DNA of 64,000 nucleotides from Monosporascus cannonballus (GCA_004154925.1 QJNS01000729.1:1-64000); one strand, 5' to 3'; numbered from the stretch's first letter, positions 46,560 to 60,625 are shown. Numbers and translations are program-made. Notes: generated from the letters alone by a model not told the origin.

Positions 46560-46832
46560 GGTATTAAGAAAAGTTTTAAAAAAATTTAAAAAGATAAAGA
46601 AAAAAAAAGATTAAGTAAAGAAAGAAAGAATAAAAATGTGAATAAAATAAGTGGTGCTAATGCGCTGGAATACGAGATTTAACGTATATGCTAAGATTAA
46701 ACTAAGAAATATTAAACCCGAAAAAGCAAACTAAATTTGAATACGAAATTTGGCGTATACATTAATACCGGAAAAGCCTATATCCGATATAAGGACATTA
46801 ACGCTAAAAAAGTCTTACAATTCCAATTAGTA

Positions 46833-46920
46833 GGACACCAAAACAAAACCGGAATCCTAGATATCCGATTGGTGCATACCCTAGTAAAACACCAAAACAC
46901 CACGGCTGTAATATTAGCGT
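46833..46920. promoter_or_regulatory. Origin-like region: CACCAA boxes and TAATATTAG nonamer
   Basis: CACCAA occurs at 46,836-46,841 and 46,890-46,895, and in inverse (TTGGTG) at 46,869-46,874. A related box lies at the other end of the element at 43,486-43,491. The nonamer TAATATTAG (46,909-46,917) is flanked by a short imperfect stem (ACGGCT/AGCGT). Iterated Rep-binding boxes beside a TAATATTA-type nonamer are features of geminivirus/genomovirus origins. The match is suggestive, not proven, in AT-rich DNA. Confidence 0.4.
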
Positions 46921-46922
46921 AA

Positions 46923-49900
46923 AATGTTTTTCTCTTTTAAATAATTTCGCTCGGTTTTCTTTACCGTATTTATATTTGTATAGTTCGTTGGTTTTGGTAT
47001 TATTACCGAAATTGCAGATATTACTAAAACGTAATAATACGTAATGTGGCGTTATTAACAATATATTCGTAAACAAAACCGAAATAAAACTTTTTTATCC
47101 AGATTAAAAAATTACGCGTTAAAAATAAATAGCATTTATTTGATAATAATAATAATAAGTTAAAATATAATTACGATATTAAGTTAGAAAGCAAAAAACG
47201 TAATACGGTCAATTTTAATTAAGGACGATAATAAAAATCGTACTTGATATCGGCGTAGCGTTATAATGATAAAACGCAAGAATTATTAATATTTCTTTGA
47301 TATTATTTATAATTATTAATATATTATTTATATATTAAATATAGTATTTTATTAATTTCAGATATATTAAGTTATATTCATTATCTTAATTCGTCGCAAT
47401 CCGGATTAGGTATATATTATATTAAATATATAATAAAAATTTAAATTCAAATAATTAATGAACCTTTATGTTACGTATTTCTAACTATAAGTTGTTATAC
47501 TTATAAGTAAATTAATATGTTAATTTATAATTTCGGACTCTGAATTTTGGAGACAAATTTGTAATTTTTTAGTTTTCTTTTTTTCTTCGAATTTGTCGTA
47601 ATTATTTTTAACATATTTTTATTTTTTTAATCTTTAAGATACCTTACTTCAGATTAAGTAACTAGGGTAAAAATTTAATTATCTAGATAAATAAATAATA
47701 AGAATAGGTTTCGCGAATATTAAAAAGGTTATTTGTTCGTTACGCATATAGTTATTTTAGTATTCGGTTTTTTAAATAGTATTTTAGAATTTCTTAGAAC
47801 TATATTTTAATTTTATTGTTGTAAATTTAATAATTTACGTTATTGATTTTAAACTGGGGATATATATAATATTTATTATTTTTAGAAAATAAGTTATTCG
47901 TAATTTTAATCAGAGTTTTCCGGGATTAACTATTTATTTTATTATATTGTTAACGAGAATTTTGTAACTTAATTTTTTTTTCTTCAATTTTGGTAAAGTT
48001 TTATATAAATAATTTATTTTTAAATGTTTCGAACTAAGGAGTATCGGTTTTGCTTTTCGAGGTATATGATATAAAAAGGTACGAATCTTTTTCTTAATAT
48101 TACGTTTTTTTCGCTAAGTTATTTAAACTTATAACTAGTTATTAGAAATCTTTTATATTAAAAGCGCATATAAATATAATAATAATAAACGGTTATTCCG
48201 AATAATTACTAAACTTTTAACGTTAATACTGAATATACAAAGCTCTTTAAAAATGTAATTTTTATATATCATTATTCGTTCGATATCCGTATACTCGAAA
48301 ATACGAGAAAAGATTCGTATAATATTATAAAAATAACGTCTATATAATATTCATTACACAATATATTACAGTTTAGCTTTCTTAATTAAGATATCCAAGT
48401 GTTTATATCTTTACTATTATTTATATTATATAAATTATGGTTGGATAAAATTTTCGAAAACGGAGAGCGGCTAAAATTATTTATTAATTAAAAAAATATA
48501 CATTGGTTAATGTCATAATGTAAACAACATTTAATTTTCGCATTTTATATATCGTTAATTTTATTATTATCTTTCGGTGAAGTAAAAAAGAAAAAAATAA
48601 ATATATTATATAGTACCTTTCTTAGATTTTAAGTTAATTTATAAAATTATTAGTATATGCAAATAAGGTTTTGAATAACATTTAATAAACTAGATATATA
48701 TATCAAATGCGACCTTAGATAAATAAATATTATTTAAATATATTTATTAATGAAATATACCTTAAAATATATAGATATCGAGATCTAAACTACCCTTTCT
48801 CGTATATATTAATAAAATGCGTTTTTAAAAAAGTTTATAATATTTGAATTTTATTAAATTATTAAATATCTTATCAAATGTTGACTTTATTAACTAGAAC
48901 AACATTTATTAAAATAATATATATAGTTGGAAATAAAATAGCCGAAATAGAATTATAATAAATATAATTCGCATCGAAATTTCATTAAGTGGCGCGCTAG
49001 CTTTTAAATATATATTAATTTTTATTATATTATAACATATTATTAAAATATAATTATTGTATTGTATTTTATTAAATAACGGTTTTAGTATTATTGAAAT
49101 TAGGAAATATTAATTATATATAATTAAGTCAATAAACCTAAAAAATAGAACACAATATAAATTTATTAATATAATTCCAGTCACTTTCAAAGCTAGAATA
49201 TATAAATAAATTCATTATATCAAAAGGCAATCGGATATATTATTAATATTAAGAAGAGATATATAAAAATATATTATATATAAATAAAATCTATAAATTA
49301 TTAAAGTTATATAAGTTATTAAATGTTTAAAAAACGTTACTTTGAAGATTCAGTAATAATATATAAACTTTTAAATAATTATATAAAAATTATAAAATAT
49401 AATATTTTTATTATAAATGCCTTGATATAATTATTATTACATATTTAAATATATTTCAGTATAATGCTAAACATCTGTTTGTTTTTAATATATAAAATTA
49501 TATAACTTATAAATACAGAACGGATAATGAAATTATAATATATATTTATTATATTTTACGATTAATTAAAAACATATTTTGAAGGATATATTAAAAATGA
49601 AGTAAAATATGTCACCTAATAATATATTATTACAAAAGTTACAAAATCTCAATTATCCGGTAAAATTTATTTTATTTAATAATAATATTTTACAAAATAA
49701 TATACTGGTAAGAAATAACTTATTTTAAAACAATAACAAATTTTCGAAATATAATTTCGTTTCGAAAATAATTTCAAAAACGAATAATAAAATTCAAATA
49801 TAAAAAATAAGCAATATTGATATTAAGCTAATTTAAAATAAAATAAAGTTTGTAACGTAATTTTATTTAAACTAATTTCTTTTTAATTCAATAATATTTG

Positions 49901-52639
49901 ATTATATCGAACGTAAAAGGTAGTTCTGGAAAATATATATTATATGTAGTTAATTTCAAATAACACGCATATATTATTAAATCGTATTAATATGAAAAAG
50001 ATTGATACATATATTTTATATTTTCTTGTTAATCTAAATATATATAAATTAAGATACGTGCAGAATTAATATAGAGTTATAAATTTGATAATATTATAAA
50101 GAGTTTATATGATAAAACGGGTTTATTATATAAATTATAATATTTATATAAATATTATTTATTAATAATATATTTTAAAATATTATACGTAATACTAACC
50201 AGTGAAATTAAATTTATATTGTATCATATTATATTAAAGTTATATATTGTTTAATATAAATGTTACATATTGTATATTTATTTTATATTATAAATACTAT
50301 AATTTATCAGTTTCGGCAGATAATAAATATATCAATTATATATAATTACGTAGCAAAAAGTATTTACGCGTAATTTGAAACAAGAGTTTAAACGTAATTA
50401 TTATCTTTAAAGCGAATATTATTTTAGAACTCCAGAACGTAAAAAGTATCAATAATATATAAATTATATTAATATAGTAAAATATAAAATAAAAACATAT
50501 TTCTTGAAAGTAAAACTTACAAGGTTTAATTAATAAGTTAATTATATATTAGTTTTAAAAATCAATTTAAAATTTTATATTATACTTAATTATAAACATT
50601 ATAATATTTTATTTTATTTTCTAAACAAATATTTAAACAAAATTGAATAATTAAAATTCGATAATCTATAAGTTTTACTTCTTAGATCGGTTTTGCTAAT
50701 AATTATATTAATATTAAAATTGCTTTATAAATATTATATCGCTTATAAAAAACTTCAAATACAACAGAAATATTAAACAAATATTAATTATTCATTTTCG
50801 ATTAGTAAATTCTTATATCGGTTATTCGATAATAAAAAGCGATAAAAAATGAATTAATTAAGATTATCTATCAAGTTAAAAATAATTCAAACTATAAAAA
50901 TATAATCTATTTTCATAAATAAAATATTACAATTATTCGAAATTAAATTATCTTTAACAAATTTGCAACAAATAATTTTTCGAGTAATTAGATTAAAGTT
51001 TTTCAAACTTCATTTTCATTTTTATCGTAATTAATTTAACAAATTTCTTTATGTTATTATAACAAGTACAGGATTATAAAAATAAATTAATTTAATTTTT
51101 ATAACGTTACGATTTATTGCTGAAATATTTTCGCATTTTCAATTGTTGCTTTTTTAATATGAAATAAATATTAGTTCAAAAGCTAATATTTCCGAAATGA
51201 AAAATAAATGTATTCGAAAATTTTATTTCCAAAATACCGAATAACGTAACGTTTATTTTGTAAAAATACGTAAGAGATATGAAGTTTACGTTATAAGAAA
51301 ATACGATACTTAATACAAAAAGTTGCCAAAAAACAAATATTAACGTTATATGTATTATTTATCGACCGGCGAAATTTATTAACAAATTATAAATTATAAT
51401 ATTAGTCTTTTTAATTTAACAATTTGCATCTTTTTTTTGGCTTTTATTCCAAATATACTTAATATTAAAATTAAATGAATAAATATTTCATTTCATCTTA
51501 TAAAATTTAATGTTTCATTTTAATAAAATTTTATAATCGCAATTAAAAGAATTACTGTTATAAAAATTCATATATTTGTATTAATCTTTGAAATTAATTA
51601 ACGTTATTATATTTTGTAATATACAAAAAAGATAAAAATTTTAATTTTTGAAAAATAATAATAAACTTTTAATATATAAAAATCATTATCTATTAATTGT
51701 TAATTATTATTTTAATAACGTTTAAATATTTATTATCTCATAAAATATTTTTCGTACTAAAAATATATCTGACTTTTTAACTATCTAATAAAAATTAATT
51801 TATTAATTTCAATTAAAATTCTTTTAGTTAAAAAATAGCGCAAGTACATTATAATTTTGCATTAAACTTATTTTACTTATAAATTATGCACTAAATCAAT
51901 TTTATTACCCGATAACGTATTATCAATAAATAATAATAAAAGGTTTTGGTGAAAAAACTTTATTTATTAATATGTTTTAATTAAACTTTTACACTATTTC
52001 TTTTATTTATCGTAATTAAATATTTAAAACCCATATTATTTATAATAAAATCATATTCGGCGCCAATTAAACGAAAATATATTTATTCTATAAATTCGAC
52101 AAATTTGGATTTCTAGGAAAGAAATTCGATTGAGATGTTTTCGGAAATTTTATATATATTAAACGATTTTATTACAAACGATTTATACCGGACGTATAAC
52201 TAGTATAAAAATAATATAAATATACAAATATCATATATATCTATAATAAACGGTTCGAAAAAATAGTATTTTGACAATTCTTAATATAATTACTTTATTT
52301 AACTTAAAAATCAATGTTTCGTTTTTAAAATTACTTATATTCTATGCGTTTCCGTTATATTACACAATTAATAAATACGGATAAATAAAGAATAAATTAT
52401 TAACCATTTAATCGTATTAATTAATTATTGTATTTTAAATAATTTATATTTTCCGACGATAAATAATTCTATTCGCAGTTTTATAAATAAAATAAAACCG
52501 TGTTTAAATTAATATGTTTAAATATTTTTAAAAACTTTTCTTTTTTTATAAAAATTCGCAATAAACGTTATAAGTATCGTCGATAATACTTTTGTTTTCG
52601 TTAATTATATTTAACGAAATCGATATAAGGGAATAGATA
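46923..52639. other. AT-rich DNA without recognisable features
   Basis: About 5.7 kb of strongly AT-rich sequence. No frame longer than chance, no LTR, inverted repeat or RNA gene could be recognised. A slightly less decayed stretch at 47,100-47,290 (GATATCGGCGTAGCG) directly follows the viral element and could belong to it. Confidence 0.6.
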
Positions 52640-52800
52640 TATAAGCGAGGTGATAGCCGAGCAGTCGCAGACCATTCCAACAAGTAGGTGTATTAACAGA
52701 CTTTTATGTGGGTTGTATGTATATTCGCCTAGATATAGGATTTTGTAATTGTTCTAAGCAAGTAGGTCGGCGATTAGTCGCCGACATTTAGCCGTACCTT
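52640..52800. other. Small GC-normal patch with a perfect hairpin
   Basis: The patch contains GATAGCCGAGCAGTCGCAGACC and ends with a hairpin: GTCGGCGA (52,766-52,773) pairs perfectly with TCGCCGAC (52,778-52,785) across the loop TTAG. It retains CA and TG dinucleotides, unlike its surroundings. The sequence recalls a tRNA D arm but lacks a T arm and acceptor stem. Its nature is unknown; a structured RNA or transposon end is possible. Confidence 0.5.
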
Positions 52801-54170
52801 TCGTGTTCTTTTATTTCCTTATAATCGAACGGTAATTATTATAGAATATACGTTAAAATTTGAAAAAACTAAATATTTTGAATTTATTACATTTATAAAA
52901 CATATTAAAATAATAAAATACAATCTAAATATTACTAATTATAAATTATTTAAAATATTAAATTATATTAAATGTTATTCGAACGTTTGAAAAATATAGT
53001 TTATTTTATAATATTAATTAGGTTAAATTTAAAATTATTTTAACCTTTTTTAAAAATTATATAATTATAATGATAGTGAAAATTAGTGAAAATATCTTGT
53101 ATAATAATTTATTTTAGAATATTATTTTACGAATATAATATTAAATATTACAAATATAGTATTTAAATCACATATTATTTTATTATGTTTAAATATAAAA
53201 TTCAATTTACTTTAATTGAAATTACATAATTACAAAAACATCAACATAAATGCTTTAACTTTTTATTAATAGATTTATATTTTTATATAACGTAATATAA
53301 CTTGCTTAAATGTTTAAAATTTTTAATATGTCGATAGTATTCTGTAAAAAACCTAAAAATAATAAACACTTACTTAGTAAATATGAAAAACAACTACCGT
53401 TTTTTGAAACTTATTATGATTATAATAATTAAAATTATAAAAAGATATAAAAATATCCGAAATATGATTTTTACAAAACCGTTAGAATTTCCTTTTCGTT
53501 TTATATAACTATTCGTTTTTTAAATATAAATATCTTTATATAATGATATATTGTGTCAATTATAATGTATATTATTTTGTTTTATATTAGTAACTTTGGT
53601 AGTAAATATCAAAATTTAATTCTTTTTACAAAAATTATAAAATCTCCATATAATATATTTTAAAAGTTTCGTATAACAACATATTAATTAATAGATTTTA
53701 TTAAAATTTAATAATATTTATACATTTTTATTTATAATATATATCTATATATTTAATGTACAAAATAAAAATGTAATTTGAATAATTAAAATAAGTATAG
53801 AGTTATTGTTATACGATATTTAATTATAAATATAAGTTGTAAATATTATATTAGTTCGCCTATACTATTATTATAATATTATCGTACGTTTACGTATAAT
53901 GTATGTTAATAGATTTCCATTGTAAAATTCAAAACATTAAATTTATCGTATTTTAGAAAAAAGAAATAATATGGTAACCGGATTAAACTTTAGTGAATAA
54001 ATCTATTGAAGTTTAAAAATAGCAACTAAATTTTAAATTAAATTAAATGAATATCAATAATAAGCTATAATTAGAGTATTTATATATATCTATATATATT
54101 TATAAAAACGTATTATTATTAAATTATTATTGGTTTTCGTTTTCTTTAAAAAAATAACCATACAAAACGG
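52801..54170. other. AT-rich DNA without recognisable features
   Basis: Strongly AT-rich, stops in all frames, no motif recognised. Confidence 0.6.
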
Positions 54171-54560
54171 ACTTTTTTTTTGCAACTTGAACTTAAGCTT
54201 GGCTGGTTCGTTACCGGGTTGTGGGATTTGATTGCTTAATATTTAGCGTTATAGAGCGGTACTTAAATAACTTTGAAGAAATTGAGAAAACGAGCCAAAA
54301 AGGCCTGAGCTAGCTAAGATAAATTATCATATCTAATAATTTTTCGATTACGTTTTCGATTGCCGGGGTCTTATTCGTAAAAGTTAAAATTAAAAAAGTA
54401 AATAAATTTCGAATACCCCGAATTTTCGATACAAAAATTAACGCGGCAAAAGGTTTTTCGCTACGAACGCTAAAAAAAACAACGATAATCTTTCCGCTTC
54501 GGAACGGCGGCTTACAAAGATTTATCGGCCGTTGATAGGCCAAAAAGTAGCGAAAAGACC
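54171..54560 (-). other. Less decayed patch with a 77-codon frame
   Basis: The minus-strand frame 54,543-54,310 begins MAYQRPINLCKPPFRSG and continues with FSVRSEKPFAALIF. The composition is more protein-like than that of chance frames in AT-rich DNA, but I do not recognise a domain. It could be the remnant of a retroelement or host gene frame. Confidence 0.3.
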
Positions 54561-54820
54561 GTGAAAAAAAAATAAAAGCGTCTCGTTTTTTTTTCCGATA
54601 ATAGGTATATATATTTTTTTTAAAAAAACCTTCTTTTCGATTTTTTATTGAAATATAACGTTTTATAACGTCTTACAACGTCTTCATGTAAAAAACCAGA
54701 ATCATGTATAAATAGATAAACTTAGACTTCCAAAACCTATTTCTTTTCAAGGTTTATTCATGGATTAGGATTTGCTCTGACTATTAATATATTAAACTCT
54801 TAACAAATACTTCTTAATTA
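54561..54820. other. AT-rich spacer
   Basis: No gene. A short repeat of the form ACGTTTTATAACGTCTTACAACGTCTT lies at about 54,658-54,683. Confidence 0.5.
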
Positions 54821-54824
54821 AATG

Positions 54825-54871
54825 TTATAGCGGCAGCTAGAACGGCTACCCCGTAGCCGCAGCTATAAGTT
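54825..54871. repeat. Palindromic GTAGCCG hairpin
   Basis: CGGCTAC (54,839-54,845) and GTAGCCG pair around a CCC loop. Outside them TTATAGC and GCTATAA also pair, giving an imperfect hairpin of about 45 bp. The core GGCTAC/GTAGCC is the same as in the repeat cluster at 39,305-39,620 and at 40,529. It may be a much reduced inverted-repeat element. Confidence 0.55.
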
Positions 54872-57800
54872 ATACAGTAAAGTCCTTATTACAATAATGT
54901 AATATACTTTATAATATAGTAATAAAAACCTTAAACGGTAAATATTTCAAATTCTTCTAATTTTAACATGGTTTTCAACGCAAAGTTATATGATAAAACT
55001 ATAATAAGCAACTAAAATTAAAGACAACAACTTCAATTTATGGTTTATTTCTCAACACTTTTAATTTATTTATGCACTTTTATGTTTTATTATAATTTAA
55101 TAACACGCTTAAAAGTTTTCGAACTTTTACTTACAAATTTCCTGATTATTTCTTACTACTATAGCGTTTTATTAAATTTTTGTTATAATATAATATTTAT
55201 ATATATTTTCTTATCTATTTTTCGTCCTAAAAAATTACCTCATAAGTTTAGTATTATAGGCATTGTAATAAAACCGAATAGTTTTTAGTGTTTTCTTGCT
55301 TATGAAAATAATAATCCGGTTTACATTATTTATCTCTTCATAATTATAATATATAGCGGTGTATATTTTGGAAAACTTTAAACATTTTCTTATGCAATAT
55401 TAATAATTGAAATAAATATTTAAATATTTAACGTACTAATATTAACTATAACAAAAATATTATTAACTATAATAGATATATTATCAACAAAATATTTAAA
55501 CTTTTATATCACTTTTAAAATCGTTTTAATAAAGGAATTTTATAACATATAATAGTGTACTTGACGAATATAAATTTAATGTCTTTATAAAATATATTTA
55601 TTTACATTTAAATAATATTATATTATGTACTAAACGAGCTTAATAACATAAAATTTGATAGTACTATAAGTTTAATAATGGGAATTTTATTAAAAAAACG
55701 CGACAGTGATTTTTTTTAAATCATTTGGAACACCGAGAAATTCATTTATTATTAATGTACGTATAAATACATACATATTTTTAAAAAAGAACAGTTTAAA
55801 ATTTTTTTTAAAAAAAACCACATATATCTAACAATTAAGCCTAGAGTATGTAGAACGATTAGGAAAATATATTCGTACTAATAGATAAAATAAATTTATA
55901 ATACAGAAAATGCCGCATCGATATTAAAACTGTATATTATTAATATGGGCATTTAATAATATATATCGTATTTAGTACATATAAATAAATATTCAAGATT
56001 AAAATTTTAAGTAGAACTATAATTTAATTTTAAACTATTTCGAAATATTGTTAAAAAATTTCATATATAAAGTATATTTTAAACGATAAACGTTGCTTTC
56101 TGAAACGCCATCTTTTATTTTCATTATTAAATATATATTACGAAACTTAATACCTAAATATTAATAATTTCATCGTTTAATATTGTTATCCATTTCTTTA
56201 TTCTTTTGTATTTACTTTTCTTTATTATGTTAGTATTTTCTATTACTCTCAAAATACAAATTACCTCTTAAATTTCTATAGTTTTAATTGCTAAGATTTT
56301 AGATTTTTTATATAAAGGGTCTACTTATTTGAACATATCTACAATAATATAAATAAATCCATATAAAAACTTTATTAAAGACTTTAAGCTATTAGTTACT
56401 ATATTAAAATAATACTAATACGTATAATTTTATATCTCGAATAGCTTTTATAGTGCTAAGTAATAAAAAAAATTAACATTAAACCGTGGCCTTTTTCTTT
56501 TAATAACGCTTTTTTAACCTTTAATTAACCAATATAATGTTTTATTTCTTAGTTTACAGCTTCGAAATCGATTACGGCCTTTATTTTACGTTAATATAAA
56601 ATTTATTTTATTTCGAAGTTATAAAATTCCTTTCGGTTTTCAAACTCGTTCAGTATCGATTAAGACTCGAAGCTGATAATTAATGCATTTATATAAATAA
56701 CGACTAGTAACGATCGAAACGGCTGAGCTAGAGTTATAGCTGAGGAATTAGTATAGTATCTACTTATAAAACGTCGGAAGCGGCAACATAGTACTTTTAT
56801 ATCTCTAAGCAATCCTAAGACTGCTAATAGAATGTTCTAGGTAGAAAAAATGTTAGATATAAAAATTAGAAAAATTAGCACTACAAAAAAGCTACTTATT
56901 AAGGTTTATAATTAGTTACGAATAGTTAAACTACAGATTACATATTGTTGTTATTAGTTAGTTAGCAGCCTAAATAAAACCTACTATATATAGGTAATTT
57001 TATAGTTATTATTAGTAATTAATTTTTTAAAAATAAAATTGCTTATAACTATAACTTTTTTAGAAATTTAGTTGTGTTATTTTCGCAACCTTTAAATAGT
57101 AAACTACATAAATGTTAATATATGTTGTAATTAGTTAGTAGCCTGGCTAAAACTATATTAAATAGTTAGTAATGTAACAAATAATTATAAATTACAATAT
57201 TAACTCCGATAATTATTATTCAACGAGATTTTAAACAAGTAATGTATTTATAAAGTTATTTAAGTATTAAATAGTTTTGGTTTATTTATATCGGCTTTTT
57301 TTAACTTGTAACGTTTCGAACAGATTTTATTTTACAAATAACTTTTTCCAAAAATAAAATAGCGTGTATTAAATAAAGTTACATAATAGAATGCTTATAA
57401 ATAGAAATTTTAAATAATAAGTAAAGGAATTTAGTATTAATTTGAAATTTAAATTTTTGAAAACCAGTTTTAAATATAAAAAATGAAATATAAAAGTTTT
57501 TTAAATATATTATTAGTAATCAATAAAGTGGGACTAAGTGTTACGCTTATATTTAATTTCCGGTAATTATAATATTCGAGTTTTATAGATATATTAAAAT
57601 TGGTTTTTTGGTTATAAATTTAACTTTTTAAACATTAATATTATTTAATATATTTTTAATATTTTAAGTATTAGTGTTTAATATTATAAATATAACCAAA
57701 TTAAACATATTTTTCTATAGTTTTTTTAATATTGTAATATTATTTAATTTTTATATTAATTAAATTAAAACCTTTCGACATTAATTTTAATAATTTTTCA

Positions 57801-58783
57801 TAAAAGAAAATTACGTTTAATAAATTACCGAAATAATGTTCCATTTTTCGTTTATTATATAAAGGAAATAACGCTTTAATTCCAGCTGCGAATAATTATA
57901 ATAAAAGTGATAAAAATGTAAAAACGTATATTAAACTTTATAAAATAAAAATAATAAAAATAATTATTAATAACGAAATAATTCTGAAATATTATATATT
58001 TTAAAAGTAAATAAAAATAAATATTTTTAAAATTTTATTTATAATTAAAAAATTAATTCATTTCGAAATATTACGTATTTTAATTATTAATATTTTAAAT
58101 TAAAAATATAATATAATAATTAATAAAATTAAAAATTAAATAATTAACATTAAATAATATATAAATTTATTATAAGTATATTAAATTAAGATTAATTATT
58201 AAAATTAATTTATTAAAATTATAATTATAAATATGTAATATTAATTATAAATTTATGTAAACTTTATATTAACTAAAATTAAAGTAACGAATATATAATT
58301 ATCAATATATATTATATAATATATTTTAATAATAAAATATATTTAAATAAAATACAGATATTAAAATTTTCTAATTATTTGAAAATTAAAATAAAAATAA
58401 TAAATAATATTAATTTTCTATTTAAATAATAAATTCAAATTATTGAAATATATTATTTTAAAAATATTATTAATATTAAAGCATTAAAAAATCAAAAATT
58501 TATATCTATTTTTCGAAATTATGATAAATTACGATATTAATTTTTAAAAAGAATTTTAAAATTATGCATAATAAAATAAAAATAAAAATTATATTAATTT
58601 ATAATTTAATAATATTATCATCATAATTATTAACAATACAATTTTATTAATATTAAATGAAAATAAGTTAAATAATGAGAAATATGAATTATTTATATTT
58701 TTTTCTTTTTAATTTGATACATTAATTATAAATCTTTTTAAAACATTATATTAAAAACATTTAAATATTAAAAATCTAACGTA
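54872..58783. other. AT-rich DNA; one less decayed stretch at 56,480-57,200
   Basis: No gene is recognised. Between 56,480 and 56,830 the sequence is somewhat richer in GC. Two related direct segments follow: GTTGTTATTAGTTAGTTAGC near 56,946 and GTTGTAATTAGTTAGTAGCC near 57,124. This suggests a decayed small transposon, perhaps hAT-like, but no pair of inverted ends was found. The 82-codon frame at 55,040-55,288 is a low-complexity chance frame. Confidence 0.45.
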
Positions 58784-60625
58784 TTATATAAATTCGCGAC
58801 ATAAACAAGTTCGCGATTCGTTTTTTAGCACGTTGTAATAAGAAAATTAATTTAATTAATCATAATATATTAAATTAATTTAAATTTATCAGATTCCTTA
58901 TTGCTTGTCGTTTTTATATTCTTTTTGCAAATACGCGTATGATGTCCCGGCTTGCCGTAAACGTTATACTTCCGTTTTTTCGGCTAAGCCCTTTTGCAAT
59001 AATTACTTTTAGCCGTTATTAATTGTGATTATTTATAATTCTTTTTCGTAATTATGAAAGTTTGTAATTTTTATAATAAATATGCTTTGTTCTTAAAGCC
59101 GTTTATTTTTAATTCTTCAGCATTTATTAAGGATATAATTCATTTTGCGCAAATAACCGTTTTTTTCTCCAAAAAACAATTTTATACAAAAGCATTAAAT
59201 TACTTTTTATTAAAAAATTAACCGATTTAATTATTTTTGTTAACGAATTACCTTAGTAATTTTTAATTTTTCTTTTCAAATAATGCTTTTATGAAATTTC
59301 TTTGATAATATTTTAAGAGAATTTACAGGTAAGAAAATAATGGAATTAATAAAATTATACAGCGAAAAAATCGATATAAGTATAACTGGAACTTTTAATT
59401 CGAAAAACACGCGGCAAGGATTAAATTAAATCTGTTTTTACGAATCCGGATATAATATTATTAGTCGTTATAGCAATTTTAAATTGTTACGAAAGTCGGC
59501 GATAAAATCTTTTTTAATAATATAAGTAGCGTGCCGCCGTATAAAATTTTCGATATAAAGCGAATACGCCCGTTTTAATGCGGAAAAATAAAATACGTCG
59601 AAATATTAAAGCCGATAAGAAAAATAAGTAAATATATAAAATTTAGTAGTATTATTAATTTAATAAAATTTTTCGAATTCGATCGAATAATAACTTTCGT
59701 AATTATCGAAGATAAAAAATATTTCAAATTTTTAGTACGCGTTTAATAAGTTTATTAAAATGCTTAATTTATTTTAAATCCAGTTTATTTATTATCCAGC
59801 CGTTTTCGTTTATAGCAAACCTCCAGTCGGATGGAAATGGGTTATCGGCAAATTAATAAAAAAAGTGATTTTTCTCGATAAGGATAATAAATGGGGTTAA
59901 AGCTCAGCCTTAAAAATTAACGGCTTATATTACCGTAAATTATTCCGAATTCTTTTGCTAAGTTTATCGAAATTTTCCACGTTTTTTAACGTTAATAATA
60001 ATTATGTTTATTATTGTAAAAAATTTTATTAAAATTGTTATTTTGTCGAAATTAGAAATATCCTTTTTTACGATATTATATTTTATAATTATAATTCGGA
60101 TAAATTTAAATTATTTTTAAAATATTTCTAGATTTTGACATAACTATTTTTGGGTAATTTAGTTTTTTATTTAAGTATATTTCGAATTTTTTGGGTAATT
60201 TAATAAAATTAATATTTAATTAAGCTTAACGTATTCCGTAACGCGTTACGTAAATAATAAATTCGCTATATTTTTAAGGTATTAACGCCGGACAAAAAAT
60301 GCTTACGTATTTAAATTAAAGATCCGTTCGACGCTCGATATTTTTTGGTCGTCGTTAATTTTCGCAAATTAGTAATATTATCGGCCCGGGCGCGTTTACC
60401 GTTGTATTGGGCTTTTAAGGTTATTTTAATAATATCGTATATCGTATTACGCTTTTTATAACTAAGTTTCGGAGTGCGTTTTTTCGTTTTAACGGATAAA
60501 TTTATTTTTATTTCTTTGAAAAATATTTTATATTATTAATATTAAATAATATATATTGTAAGTTAATAACTAGAATGTAAACAAAAAACAAATTACGAAC
60601 TTGTTTACCTTACGAACTTATATAA
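58784..60625 (-). mobile_element. Fot1/pogo-type transposon copy 1, RIP-decayed
   Basis: Inverted ends are visible: TTCGCGACATAAACAAGTTC at 58,793 and, on the minus strand from 60,616, TTCGTAAGGTAAACAAGTTC, followed by related GCGATTCGTTTTTT/GTAATTTGTTTTTT. The transposase frame runs on the minus strand from about 60,500 to 59,000. An N-terminal helix-turn-helix region is near 60,480-60,330 (IKITLKAQYNGKRARADN). A middle part contains INENGWIINKLDLK (about 59,815-59,770), and the catalytic Asp region reads FIFDNYESYYSIEFE (about 59,710-59,665), with Tyr where the family has His. Stops are frequent. Length and domain order fit a full-length element that was decayed in place. Confidence 0.8.
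59000..60500 (-). pseudogene. DDE transposase relic of Fot1/pogo copy 1
   Basis: The frame is broken by many stops, but the motif order of pogo/Fot1 transposases can be followed: helix-turn-helix, 'ENGW..NkL.L.W..HF' and 'DGHeSH' (here DNYESYY). The protein would cut and paste the element at TA sites. It is inactive. Confidence 0.75.

Larger units (their letters stand above)
43385..46922. mobile_element. Endogenous CRESS-DNA virus-like element, RIP-decayed
   Basis: The element consists of a plus-strand Rep relic (43,752-44,642) and a convergent minus-strand frame (46,559-45,345). Its flanks share CACCAA boxes and contain a TATA box and a TAATATTAG nonamer. Convergent rep and cap genes with the origin outside both starts is the arrangement of a geminivirus/genomovirus-type circular genome opened near its intergenic origin. 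Damage is RIP-like: in-frame TAA/TAG stops and Tyr at positions where the Rep family has His. The exact ends are not known; no target duplication was found. The identity of the Rep half is well supported, the extent of the whole element less so. Confidence 0.65.

Noticed and set aside
46737..46922. 61-codon plus-strand frame and 90-codon minus-strand frame (47,076-46,804)
   Set aside because: They overlap each other and the repeated CACCAA region; the residue repeats follow the DNA repeats. No gene assigned.
52650..52720. tRNA-like segment with a D-arm-like sequence
   Set aside because: No T arm, B box or acceptor stem could be found.
55040..55288. 82-codon frame rich in Phe, Tyr, Ile and Leu
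   Set aside because: Its composition is that of a chance frame in AT-rich DNA, with no motif or codon pattern.
46923..58783. Centromere
   Set aside because: Long AT-rich repeat-filled DNA would fit, but nothing in the sequence distinguishes a centromere from other AT isochores; chromatin data would be needed.
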